From: Liquidambar formosana
Lineage: Eukaryota > Streptophyta > Magnoliopsida > Saxifragales > Altingiaceae
Direction of reading: 5' to 3'
Assembly (NCBI GenBank): GCA_039720395.1
Contig: CM077826.1
Span: forward strand, 25,252,430-25,316,429
DNA: 64,000 nucleotides
Part shown: positions 9,280 to 19,472 of the stretch, in pieces
How the letters are laid out: every line of letters starts with the position of its first letter
Numbering within the stretch: position 1 is the first letter of the stretch
Program-made: the position numbers and the translations under genes
Notes under the pieces: generated by a model
Databases searched by the model: none
What the model was told of the DNA's origin: nothing
What the model saw: the letters and a program-made list of their open reading frames with translations, nothing else

Positions 9280-10817
9280 GACCCACGTGAGGGTTCACCT
9301 AGGATTTGATCCTTAGGATGATTCCTCACAAATTTCCAAGTCTTGGTGACATCCGGATGAAGTGGAGTGTCTTCTACTTCTTCTTCCGGTTTCTTGATTT
9401 CAACAACTTCATCTTCTTCTTCCTTCTCTTTGCCTTTGTCTTGTGGATCTTGCTTGTCATTAAGATTCAAGTTCTCAACTTGTTCTTGCAAGCTAGTACC
9501 TATATCATCATTATCATCCACATTTTTCTTGGGAACAAGAGGGTTAGTTTCATCAAAAACAACATGCATTGATTCTTGAACGGTTAAAGTTCTCTTATTA
9601 AACACCCTATATGCTTTGCTCTTCATAGAATAACCAAGAAACACACCTTCATCGGATTTAGAATCAAATTTGGAAAGTTTATCTCTATCATTTAATATAA
9701 AGCATTTACAACCAAAAACTCTAAAGTAACCTATGTTAGGCTTCTTATCATTCCATAATTCATAGGGAGTTTTACCAAGTTTAGATCTTAATAGCACTCG
9801 ATTCATAACATAGCATGCGGTGTTAACGGCTTCGGCCCAAAAGTATTGAGGCAAGGAATGTTCATTAAGCATGGTTCTAGACATTTCTTCAAGAGTTCTA
9901 TTCTTTCTTTCAACCACACCATTTTGTTGAGGAGTTCTAGGAGCGGAGAAATTATTATCAAAACCATTTTCGTTACAATATTGTTCAATATCTTTATTGA
10001 CAAATTCGCTCCCCCTATCACTCCTAACATGTGTAATGGTATAGCCTTTCTCATTTTGGACTCTTCTACAATATGCAATAAATGTAGCATGAGTCTCATC
10101 TTTATGTGCAAGGAAGAACACCCATGTATATCTAGAGTAGTCATCAACAATCACAAATGCATAATGCTTCCCTCCAAGACTTACAATGGCAATGGGTCCA
10201 AATAAGTCCATATGAATGAGTTGCAAAGGTCTAGTAGTTGAAATATGAGATTTTGTTTTAAAAGAAGACTTGGTTTGTTTTCCAAATTGGCATGCACTAC
10301 AAACACCATCTTTTGAAAACTTTGCTTTTGGTAATCCTCTAACTAGTTCATGCCTAGAAAGTTTTGAAATCAAATCCATGCTAGCATGTCCAAGCCTTCT
10401 ATGCCATAGCCAATGATTTTCATTTAAAGCGGAGAAGCAATGTACATTTTGTAATGCGATTTCTTCAAACTCTATAGCATAGATGTTACCAATCCTATAT
10501 GCAACGAATAGGGTCTTATCATCATCCTCAATTATGCATTTATTTGATTTAAAAGTAACTCTATAGCCTTTATCACATAATTGACTAATGCTAAGGAGAT
10601 TATGCTTTAAGCCATCAACTAACAAAACATTTTCAACACAAAGTGGGGAATTCTTACCAACCTTTCCAATGCCAATTATCTTACCCTTGGCATTGTCTCC
10701 AAATGTCACGTAGCCGCCATCCTTGGGCTTCAAAGAGACGAACTTTAATCTGTCACCCGTCATATGCCTTGAGCAACCGCTATCAAGAAACCATTTCTCA
10801 TTGCTTGAGGACTTCAA
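9258..10817 (-). CDS. Copia protease-integrase polyprotein (pol, 5' part)
   Basis: A 519-codon frame. Aspartic protease: WFLDSGCSRHMTGD at residues 9-22, catalytic Asp12. The integrase zinc domain has His139, His144, Cys173 and Cys176. The integrase core has Asp204 (HMDLFGP), Asp267 (RSDRGSEF) and Glu303 (NGVVERKNR), a complete DDE set. A C-terminal GYSMKSKAYRVFN-type region follows, then an acidic linker. The frame differs from gag and stops lie in the short gap after gag, so expression as a fusion would need recoding. The end runs into the deletion junction near 9279. Protease and integrase look potentially functional; the polyprotein as a whole is not. Confidence 0.9.
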   Translation of the reverse strand: MKSSSNEKWFLDSGCSRHMTGDRLKFVSLKPKDGGYVTFGDNAKGKIIGIGKVGKNSPLCVENVLLVDGLKHNLLSISQLCDKGYRVTFKSNKCIIEDDDKTLFVAYRIGNIYAIEFEEIALQNVHCFSALNENHWLWHRRLGHASMDLISKLSRHELVRGLPKAKFSKDGVCSACQFGKQTKSSFKTKSHISTTRPLQLIHMDLFGPIAIVSLGGKHYAFVIVDDYSRYTWVFFLAHKDETHATFIAYCRRVQNEKGYTITHVRSDRGSEFVNKDIEQYCNENGFDNNFSAPRTPQQNGVVERKNRTLEEMSRTMLNEHSLPQYFWAEAVNTACYVMNRVLLRSKLGKTPYELWNDKKPNIGYFRVFGCKCFILNDRDKLSKFDSKSDEGVFLGYSMKSKAYRVFNKRTLTVQESMHVVFDETNPLVPKKNVDDNDDIGTSLQEQVENLNLNDKQDPQDKGKEKEEEDEVVEIKKPEEEVEDTPLHPDVTKTWKFVRNHPKDQILGEPSRGSCRKNLK

Positions 10818-10833
10818 GCATACCTACACAAGT

Positions 10834-12564
10834 TCAAGTAGCTTTCTTTGGTACCCATACTTTCTTGGGTCCATAGGGGTTAGCCATAGGAGGTGAGGTT
10901 CCCTTAACCACCCACACCTTCTTAGTGAATCTTTTTGGTCTTCTTCTCATGTTACAAGTATAAGCATTGTGTCCTTCCTTATTACAATAAGTACATGAGA
11001 TTTTAGGTATGCTATCAACCTTGGGTTTAGGAAAGAAGTTAATGTAGGATTTTTGTTTAACATTTTCTTGATAACCAATTCCGGCCTTGTCAAAGCACCA
11101 TCTTTGACTAATTAATATCTTATCCAAGTTATCCCTTCCATTGGTGAACTTGGCCAAGGTATTAGTCAAGTCTTCAATCTTTTCTTTCAATGAAGTGTTT
11201 TCACTTTCAAGATTAAATTGAGAGATGGTAGGGGGTGAGTCTATCTTGCTTTTTAACTCTAAGTTCTCATTTTTCAAAGCATTTAATTCTTCTTGAAGAG
11301 ATGAGATATTCTTTTTCAAGTCATTATTTTTGTGAGAAAATCTTTTTAATTCAAGAAAAGTATCTTCAAGAGCATCTTGTAGTTCTTCATAAGTAGGAGG
11401 TTCTTCTATAGGATAAACAATAGAGTTAGGTTCGATTACCTCATCTTCTTTTGCCATGAGACAAAAGTTTGCAACTTCTTGATCACATGAAGCCTCCTCA
11501 TCTTCTTTATCACTATTTGCTTCATCATCCCAAGTGACGGTGAAAGCCTTCTTCTTGAATTTTCTATTGTCCTTGAAGTTGTTGTTGTTGTGGCTCGTCT
11601 TGTTGTAGTTGTTGTTGAGTTGGGGGCAATTTATCTTGATATGCCCGGGCTTCTTACATTCAAAACACACTTGAGGTTCTCTATTTGAAATCTCTCCTCT
11701 ATTTGGAATTCTTTTGGAGGAGTCTCCCTTGTTGAATCTCCTTCCTTGATTTCTTCTAGAAAAGAACCTTTTGAGCTTGTGAGAAATGAACGCAATGTCT
11801 TCATCTTCCTCATTTTCACATTCTTCACTTGGTGTTTCTTCTTCATCTTGAGAGGCTTTGAGAGCCATACTCTTGGAAGTCTTTCCTTCATCAATTTCAC
11901 GAGCTTTGAATGAGAGTTCTTGTGTGACTAAGTTGCCATCAAGATCACTCAAGGTCATTGATGATAGCTCCTTTGACTGAAGTAGAGTTGTGGTGAGGAC
12001 ATCCCATTGCTTAGGCAAGCTCCTAAGAATTTTTCTTACCAATTCGGAGTTAGTGTAAGTTTTTCCAAGAGAACTCAAGGGATTAATAATAGCATTAAAT
12101 CTAGCAAACATATCTCTAATAGATTCATCCTTTTTCATTTTGAACATTTCATATTCACACACAAGCATGTTAATTTTTGCTTCTTTTACTTGAGATGTTC
12201 CTTCATAGGTTACCTCCAATGTGTCCCATATCTCTTTGGCACTAGTGCACCTAGAGATTTTGCTAAACTCATCATTAGTTAGAGCACAATATAACAGCTC
12301 AATGGCTTTAGAATTAAATTCAAGGGATTTGTGATCAGCTGTGGTGTATTCTTGTGGTACTTTAGGAAGTGTAACTCCATCTACCACTTTAGTAGGGATC
12401 AAGGGACCCTTAGAAGTGATATTCCACAGCTCATAGCTAGTGGATTGAATAAAGATTTGCATTCTAATTTTCCAGAAATTGTATAGAGATGCATCTCCAT
12501 TGAAAAGTGGTGGTCTATTGGACGATTGTCCTTCGGTGAATCCGTTACCACTATAGTTGGCCAT
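10834..12564 (-). CDS. Sirevirus Gag (576 aa)
   Basis: Uninterrupted nucleocapsid/capsid polyprotein. Residues about 18-230 form the copia Gag domain (RPPLFNGDASLYNFWKIRMQ at the start). There are two CCHC zinc knuckles, at 300-313 (CFECKKPGHIKINC) and 524-537 (CTYCNKEGHNAYTC). A stretch at about 395-475 rich in Leu, Lys and Glu is likely coiled coil. A long Gag with a coiled coil is typical of Sireviruses. The start ATG lies 57 bases inside the 5' LTR edge, just after the primer-binding site. Gag packages element RNA in cytoplasmic particles. Since it is intact, the copy could still supply or use Gag in trans. Confidence 0.93.
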   Translation of the reverse strand: MANYSGNGFTEGQSSNRPPLFNGDASLYNFWKIRMQIFIQSTSYELWNITSKGPLIPTKVVDGVTLPKVPQEYTTADHKSLEFNSKAIELLYCALTNDEFSKISRCTSAKEIWDTLEVTYEGTSQVKEAKINMLVCEYEMFKMKKDESIRDMFARFNAIINPLSSLGKTYTNSELVRKILRSLPKQWDVLTTTLLQSKELSSMTLSDLDGNLVTQELSFKAREIDEGKTSKSMALKASQDEEETPSEECENEEDEDIAFISHKLKRFFSRRNQGRRFNKGDSSKRIPNRGEISNREPQVCFECKKPGHIKINCPQLNNNYNKTSHNNNNFKDNRKFKKKAFTVTWDDEANSDKEDEEASCDQEVANFCLMAKEDEVIEPNSIVYPIEEPPTYEELQDALEDTFLELKRFSHKNNDLKKNISSLQEELNALKNENLELKSKIDSPPTISQFNLESENTSLKEKIEDLTNTLAKFTNGRDNLDKILISQRWCFDKAGIGYQENVKQKSYINFFPKPKVDSIPKISCTYCNKEGHNAYTCNMRRRPKRFTKKVWVVKGTSPPMANPYGPKKVWVPKKAT

Positions 12565-12604
12565 ATCGTTCCTCGCAAGACAAATATGTCAAATACTAGA
12601 GGTT

Positions 12605-12618
12605 GGGCTCTGATACCA
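12605..12618 (-). other. Primer-binding site for initiator Met tRNA
   Basis: The minus strand reads TGGTATCAGAGCCC two bases after the 5' LTR. It is the standard copia PBS complementary to the 3' end of plant initiator methionine tRNA. Confidence 0.95.
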
Positions 12619-12620
12619 AT

Positions 12621-14083
12621 TGTTGTCCCAAATATATAACCCTAGAGGGGGGGTGAATAGGGTTATTGGCCAATTAAAAAGTTAATTGCAAACTCAAAAT
12701 TCAGATTATTACAAGTAAAGAAAAATACAAGAACAAGCAATAATAAGGAGATAAAGAGTAAGAGAATGCAAACGATGTTAACGAGGTTCGGCCTTCCCGC
12801 CTACGTCCTCGCCTCAAGAGCTCGCTTGAGGATTCACCAATCCACTATCACTCTCCTTCAAGGTGGAGCAGCAAACCTTTACAACACCAAGTGTTCTTCA
12901 CCAACACTTGCTCAAGACATACTCTTCAAGTGCTTACAAATGGGGTTTCTCTCAACCCTTGAATACAAGAAGATTTGAGTATGTTTTTGTGCTCAAGAAA
13001 CTCTCTCAAAAGAGTGGATACACAGAAATTAAAAGCTCACTCAACTATTGATTGTATCTCAATAAATGCTCACAAGTGAAATTAGGGCTTGTAAATGAAT
13101 GATCTTGTTTGAAGCTCAATGAATGCCCATAAATGAGTTTAACTCATGTATATATAGCCCAAGAGGTCCAAATGACCATTCTGTAGCAATAAATGCCGGG
13201 AAAGATGGTTTGGTGGGCATTTAATGCTCAAAAGACCGTTTGAAAAACTAGCCGTTATTGGTCAGTCTCGAAGGATTCAGACGTCTGAAATCGATTTAAG
13301 ACGTCTGATTCTTTTTAAGACGTCTTAATCAGGCGTCTTAAAAAACCAGAGGACTGATTTCTATAGAGGTTTTTCAAGGTCACTGTTCACGAGGATTCAG
13401 ACGTCTTAAACATTTTTCAAACGTCTTAAACCTCTTTAAGACGTCTTATTCTCACGTCTTAAAAAACCAGAGATGATGTAAATTGAGGTCTATCCATTTC
13501 AGACGTCTTAAACATTTTTCAGACGTCTTAAAGTCCATTTCAGACATCTGAATTAGACGTCTTGAAAAATCAGAGAAGGTGTATTTTAGGACTTCATACC
13601 TCAGACGTCTTAAGCCTATTTCAGACGTCTTAAACTTGATTCAGACGTCTTAAATAAAATTTCAAACGTCTTAATCAGTTTTCAGACATCTTAAATATAT
13701 TTAAGACGTCTTAAAGCTCTTCATCAGAAAATTGAAACAAAGAGTTTAAGACCTGATTTTTAAGGGGTCATTCCAACGAGTCAAGAGACTCTAAACATGA
13801 TCAAATAGGTTCTTTTTAGTTATTACCAAGTTAATGCATGAACCTAAAGCCCTTTAATCACAAATGACCATTTCTTGGGATCAATCTAACATTGAATCCT
13901 ATTTGTCTATACTTGATCTTCATTTGGCTTTGACATGGATTCTTTTTAATGTTCATAACTCATTTGATTTGCTGTAGCTGGATTTTACCTGTCTTAAGCT
14001 TAATTTGAAAGCATTAGTACTTAAGATCATCTTATGCATTGTTATCATCAAAATCAATGGTTGTGAAACCATTTGGGCCAACA
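12621..14083 (-). repeat. 5' LTR of the Sirevirus element
   Basis: It is 1463 bp, TG...CA, pairs with 4554-6016 and is followed by the TACAG duplication at 14084-14088. Palindromes AGACGTCT cluster at about 13278-13717, upstream (in minus orientation) of a TATATATA box at 13149-13156, as expected for a U3 promoter/enhancer. Transcription would start a few tens of bases below the TATA box. Confidence 0.95.
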
Positions 14084-14126
14084 TACAGACTACAAAGCTG
14101 CTGAATAAGGCATATCAAATGGTTTC

Positions 14127-14233
14127 TTTTGTTTTGTTTTTTTTGTACAATTGGAGGGGTTCGAACCCTTAACCTATCCTACTTCTACTTTTTGCCCCAC
14201 CCACCCTCACCACTAGGCTAACCCTAGCGGCTT
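14127..14233 (-). mobile_element. tRNA-derived SINE with perfect 16-bp target-site duplication
   Basis: The minus strand carries an A-box-like TAGCCTAGTGGTGAGG and a B box GGTTCGAACCCC of a Pol III promoter, then an A-rich 3' tail. CATATCAAATGGTTTC is repeated exactly at 14111-14126 and 14234-14249, which marks a LINE-driven insertion. At about 107 bp it is short for a SINE. Confidence 0.85.
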
Positions 14234-14249
14234 CATATCAAATGGTTTC

Positions 14250-15784
14250 ACACGTACTATGTAATGACTTGCAAAATTGAATTTATGCTCAAATATATAT
14301 TCATTTGAGAAATTGTAAAAGAATTCGGAGATCAATAAAATCACCTTAATTAATTGCTAGTTTCAACTCCACGTAGGGCTGTGAGTGAGCCAAGGGATAA
14401 CTTGAGCTTTGCTTGGCTAAGTTTAGGCTCATTAAAGCATTGCCAAGCTTACTTAGGAGAACTTGTTTAAGGCTCACTAATTATGTTGTTAGGATGAGAC
14501 CGTCTATAAATTAATGGTCTATGGAGTTTCCAGGTTTAGTTGATGGAGTGCACGCCTGTATAAGAGGATTTAGTGAAATTCTCAAGCCATGGGAGAAGTT
14601 TAAAGCTTTCATGACATGGATAATGCTAGGGTGAGGGAGTTAGCAGGGATATTTGATAAGGAGATAATACAACTTTTGAGACGGTGGATAACGTCATTTG
14701 CAATAGTGAATAAAGAATTTTGTCTAGGAGGCCATTCTAACAAACTTCCCTGCAAATAGGTCTAACCAAAGTGCTATAGTCTTAGATACAATTCCATGCA
14801 CACAAAAGAAGAGCAGACCCATCTAGCTAGAATTAATGTGGGTGAGGCATCCTTTATGTAAGGTGGTTGCTTAAGCTTGGAGTTAATAAGTGGTTTCGTA
14901 TGCAATAGAAGAGTTCAAGACCAAAATTTAGTTGATACTGTAGACACCCCATTTTGTACCAGTCGTCATTAAGTCCCAGGGATGAGGTTTGACATTATAA
15001 AAGACTTTGTTGGATGACCATTGACGAGTGGATATAATCACAACAAGGCCTTGGGTTGAAAACATGAGAATTGGGTGACTTTTTTTTAAAACTAATATTT
15101 TGGTCATGATGCGTATATGCATACGCATCCTTTGTTCAGAAAAGGTATTTTTAAAAATGGAATTTCTTTTTCCCCAAGGCTACTCTAGTATATGGTAACA
15201 TGGAATTTTGGTAATGGTTGACCGTACGGATTAGGGAGGGCTTGTACCTAACCCTAGTTTACCTCCATATAAACACCCTTATAGATCTATAGGGGATCTC
15301 CTGCCCACTTTTCATAGAAAAGCCTAAACAAACCCTAGAAAGAGAAATAATTAGAGAGACCAAGACCTAAAGCCATGATCATAGACTTGGAAAAGGATTT
15401 CAACAAGTTTTTCTACCAATCAATTCAGACCTGAGAGCCATGAAAAAGTATCAATTTAGTAAATTTGTTTTATTTGATTTATTTAGCTTTTTATTTGATT
15501 TCTTCTTTTATTATTTTTATATTTATTTTTTTTAAAGCATGGTTAGATTATTATAGATTTATTCTATTTTGGTTGATACATAGTAGGATTTATTCATTTC
15601 TTTTTACTATTTTTCATGTATTTCTAGGATTTTATTTCATGTTAGTAGTTAATATCTTCTCCGTTTATGAATGTTAGTTAGATTAGATATTTGCCATAAT
15701 ATTTGATTCCCTACATGCTAGGTTAGTATTTAAATTTGTCATAGTTTTCGTTAGCTTAGTCTATATTAAGTTATAGAGAAATTG
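14250..15784. other. No gene recognised
   Basis: AT-rich sequence with stop codons in all frames beyond short lengths. A small palindrome, GCGTATATGCATACGC, is at about 15111-15126. Nothing else is supported. Confidence 0.5.
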
Positions 15785-16272
15785 CACTTTAGGGTCCAAA
15801 GTTTGGGTCAAGTTTCACTTTAGGGTCCAAAATTTAACTTGCTCCAATTCAGTATCCGAATTTTTAGTTGAATTGGTCAAAATTTTTTGTATTATCCCTA
15901 CTTTGCCCTTTTTATGAGTTTGAAAACCCTAGTTTTCCCCTATTAATTAACATCTAATAAACTTTATTTTTTTGACAAGATCTGAATCACTCTGTTGTCA
16001 AATATGTGGTTTTGTAAATGAAAAATATAAAGGTCTATTAGATGTTGATAGGGGTAATATAAAGAAAAAAATAAGATAAGAGTGATTTAGATCTTGTCAA
16101 AATAAAAAGGTTTATTAGATATTGATAGGGGTAAAATAGGGGTTTTCAAACCCATAAAAGGAGCAAAATAAGAATAATATAGAAAATTCTTACAGCAAGC
16201 CCCAAATTGCAACTCAACTAATAATTTGAACCCTAAAGTGAAACTTGACCCAAACTTTAGACCCTAAAGTGC
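15785..16272. mobile_element. Foldback/MITE with long inverted arms
   Basis: The outer ends GCACTTTAGGGTC at the left and GACCCTAAAGTGC at the right are perfect inverted copies, and each is followed inward by a second CACTTTAGGGT block. Pairing continues inward: GTTTGAAAACCC against GGGTTTTCAAAC, ACATCTAATAAAC against GTTTATTAGATAT, and GACAAGATCTGAATCACTCT against AGAGTGATTTAGATCTTGTC. The arms are roughly 190-210 bp around a loop of about 85 bp. There is no coding content. Confidence 0.75.
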
Positions 16273-16445
16273 TATCTACCCTAAGTTATATTTATGTTGT
16301 TTGTTGTCTTTTTATTTATTTTTTTGTTGTTAGTTTGCTATTAACAATTAATTTGATTTTTCAACTTACTATTACACATTTAATACCTTATTGTTTTTCA
16401 TTCCTTAAAGGTTGTTTTATATATCTAAAAGCCAGTTTAATGCCG

Positions 16446-16595
16446 ATAACATTATAGCCTAGTGACATTTGTCTCACTTGTTAAATGAGTGATCTCAGAT
16501 TCAAGCTTATGGAGAAGAATTGATACTCATTTGTTGATACTAAGGAGTATCAAGGGTAAAGGTAGTTTCTATTAATTGTCCAAAAAAAAAAAAGA
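16446..16595 (+). mobile_element. SINE-like element with A tail
   Basis: An A-box-like TATAGCCTAGTGAC near the start and a weak B-box-like GATTCAAGC about 50 bases on are followed by a body ending in a run of A residues (16580-16591). The head also occurs at 3762-3812. No clear target-site duplication was found. Confidence 0.55.
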
Positions 16596-16599
16596 AAGA

Positions 16600-17680
16600 A
16601 GACCAGTCTATATATATGCATCTTTTGAGTGGGAACCTTTAGCTTCAATGATAACAATTGCTGTGAGAGAGATGTATTAGGCTTTAAGACCTTTGAGTTC
16701 TACAATTCAATTTTGTTTGAAAAGAAGTTAGAAACAAGGTAGTGTTTGGTTGCGCTTTTTAAAAGATCTTTTTATAAGTAAGAAAAGTCCTTTATTACTT
16801 TTTTGCTTTTTGCAATTAAGTAGAAGTAACATAACAAAAGCATGTTTGATAAAAATGATTTTTGCTTTTACTTTTTGTAGGAAAAGCAAAAGCATAGATG
16901 AGTTATATGCATTTAACATGGAAGTTGTTATCCAATAAGGGTAATTAGGGTATTTTGAAAAAAATTGAGAGTGACTTAACGGATTAATGGATGGAGGTTA
17001 GAAGGCGGGGTCTTTTGTAGTTTATTTTGTAAAGTAAGGAGTCTTAATGTAATTTAAAAAACGTTAGGGGTGCGTGAATCTATAATTATCAAATTCTAAA
17101 AGGGGTCTTAATGTAATTTACCCTTATCTTTAACTCACTTTCCTGGGTCTTGTTTCGTTATCTTTCCTTCTCTGTCATCTTTTTCCCTCTTCTTTTTTCC
17201 CTCTTTTTTTTTTTTTTTTTGGGCATTGTTTTTCTCTAATATGGCTATGTACTTGAAATTATCTAAATCACAAAAGTATGCTTAATCACCTGATTGGAGG
17301 GGGTTAAATTTCAATAAATGTTGATCCTTGACTATTAGTCTATTACTACCATAATGCAATACCAATTATTCATCCGTACTGTCCAGTCAATGGGCCATCT
17401 ATGTGTTGCAGTGTTGGGATGGGGCTTCTAGATTGGTTGCAGACTCTCCAAGTTTCTTGTCTGCTTGCAACTGGGAAACTTCATTCATTCTGTATCAAAT
17501 GGATCCCTAATTTACAATTTTCCTTGATGGTTACAGTCGATCTCTTTAATTTGTAGACTGAACTTATGGAGACTTGTCAATGGAGTCGAAGGTCGAATGG
17601 TTTTGGTGAAGAGGCCCATGAAAGTTTGGTGTTGGGTCTCTCATGCTATCTTTGAAAGTATGAAAGCGTCATGTATGCCT
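16600..17680. other. No gene recognised
   Basis: AT-rich sequence with a T run near 17202-17220. A piece near 16738 (GTAGTGTTTGGTTGCGC) resembles a MITE end but no partner was found. Nothing coding is supported. Confidence 0.45.
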
Positions 17681-18733
17681 TTAGCCTTGTAAGCCACATA
17701 CTGGCTTACCCAAATTCTCTTGCACTCACTTTAGTTGCCTTTTCCTTTGACCTTTTTGAGAAACGAACGGATCCATTGGAAAAAAAAAAATGGAACTCTT
17801 AAAAGTCTTAAACATGTTTCACCATCTAATCAACTCCCAATAAAAGAGACTGGGCTGAGTGTCATCCCATTTTTCTTAGCAAAACTCAATAACCTGCCTG
17901 CTTATATGAGAATGGTATGATTCTTACCACTCCAGAGGCATATCCCAATGACTGGTTCCTCAAATCGAAAACTCTTTTTTGGTAAGCTTTTACAACGAGT
18001 TTCTCTGATGTCTAGTATCTAGATGTCAAAAGAGTTTGGCTATGGAGCATTGTAGATTCTTTAATCTTGTCATCCTAACCGCAAGTGTATAAATTAAGAT
18101 CTAACACCTTTAAAAGTTAAGATCTAACACCTTGATAAAAGAAAGATCATTTAAAAAGAGTAATGCTACATGGTTCAAATTTGGGCATTACATATTTTTA
18201 GCCTTGTAAGCCACATACTAGCTTACCCAAATTCTCATGCGTTCACTTTAGTTGCCTTTTCCTTTGACCTTTTTGAGAAACGAATGGATCCATTGGAAAA
18301 AAAATGGAACTCTTAAAAGTCTTAAGCATGTTTCACCATCTAATCAACTCGCAATAAAAGAGATTGGGTTGAGTGTCATCCCATTTTTCTTAGCAAAACT
18401 CAATAATCTGCCTGCTGATATGAGAATGGTATGTTTCTTACCACTCCAGAGGCATATCCTGATGATTGGTTCCTCGAATCGGAAACTCTTTTGTGGTAAG
18501 CTTTTACAACGAGTTATATAAGAATGGTATGATTCTTACCACTTCAGAGGCATATCCTAATGACTGGTTCCTCGAATTGAAAACTCTTTTTTGGTAAGCT
18601 TTTACAACGAGTTTCTTTGATGTCTAGTATCTAGATGTCAAAAGAGTCTACCTATGGAGCATTGAAGATTCTTTAATCTTGTCATCCTAACCGCAAGTGT
18701 ATAAATTAAGATCTAACACCTTGATAAAAGAAG
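17681..18733. repeat. Locally duplicated unit, two and a half copies
   Basis: The block starting AGCCTTGTAAGCCACATACT at 17681 recurs at 18198, with the same order of motifs through GGTAAGCTTTTACAACGAG. A third, partial copy from about 18516 to 18733 repeats the latter half, including GTCTAGTATCTAGATGTC and the ATCTAACACCTT tail. The copies differ by scattered substitutions. Short frames of 61-89 codons appear in two copies and share sequence only because of the duplication. Origin is unknown. Confidence 0.8.
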
Positions 18734-19472
18734 GATTGTTAAAAAAGGTAATGCCACATAGTTCAAATTTGGGCATTACATATTTAGATGTCTCACATAT
18801 TTAAATGTTGTAGTCTAAATTTGGGCATCGCATATTTGCCCGGTTGTTAACCCATCAATACATCTCATTATGTGATGCCTCAATAGCATTTTCCATTTAA
18901 AAATTTCTAGAAATAAATTTTTGAAAATTTCCATCCTTGATTAACTTAAGAAAGAGGGCAAATGGCTATAGGTCCCATGAAATCATGAATTGTGAAACCC
19001 GGTCAGCTTTAAATGAACTGGCAGGTTTAAAAGAAGGCCGAAATGACTATTTGCCCACACACACGACCATCTTCTCCCTTTTGTTAAGAAGGGCAATCGA
19101 ATATGTGAAGAGTTCCACTTTCTCCCGCCGTAGTCAATCTAGCGAAGACTTCCCTTCTTCAGTTCTTCCGAAGTCCCTTTCTTCTTCTTCATCTTCATTT
19201 TTTTCCTTTTTTCATTTTTTTTCTATTTCTTCTTTCGGCTATATGTTTTGCAAAGTTAGCTCTCAAATTTGTCCTCTTTTTCAAATTTGCACCCAAATTT
19301 GTAATGAAACATGAAAGGCAATGATAACCAAATTTATAGTAAGGAACTGAAGATTAAAAAACATCAATTGCCAATTTAATTGAACTCTGTCCATTATTCA
19401 TAACAGATACCAAACTAGATTTCACAACAATTGCCAGATTTGTGTGACCATAGAAAAAAGTAGCATAGCTCA
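18734..19472. other. No gene recognised
   Basis: A 125-codon plus-strand frame at 18937-19314 has a Ser-rich, then Phe-rich, then Cys-rich composition produced by poly-pyrimidine sequence, and no recognisable domain. I do not call it a gene. Confidence 0.4.

Larger units (their letters stand above)
4554..14083 (-). mobile_element. Complete Sirevirus-type Ty1-copia LTR retrotransposon
   Basis: Two 1463-bp LTRs with TG...CA ends flank a minus-strand body in the order PBS, gag, protease-integrase, RT/RNase H, third ORF and PPT. Perfect 5-bp target-site duplications TACAG lie at 4549-4553 and 14084-14088. Protease-integrase before RT makes it Ty1-copia. Long LTRs, a long Gag with two zinc knuckles and coiled coil, a third ORF after pol, and repeated PPT-like tracts fit the Sirevirus (SIRE/Maximus) lineage. 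The RT catalytic core is deleted, so it cannot copy itself. I count seven differences between the LTRs, which means a recent insertion. Confidence 0.95.

Noticed and set aside
8775..10205. Frames on either strand at 8775-8996, 9306-9572, 9803-10150 and 9846-10205
   Set aside because: Alternate-frame shadows of the copia integrase/RNase H coding sequence.
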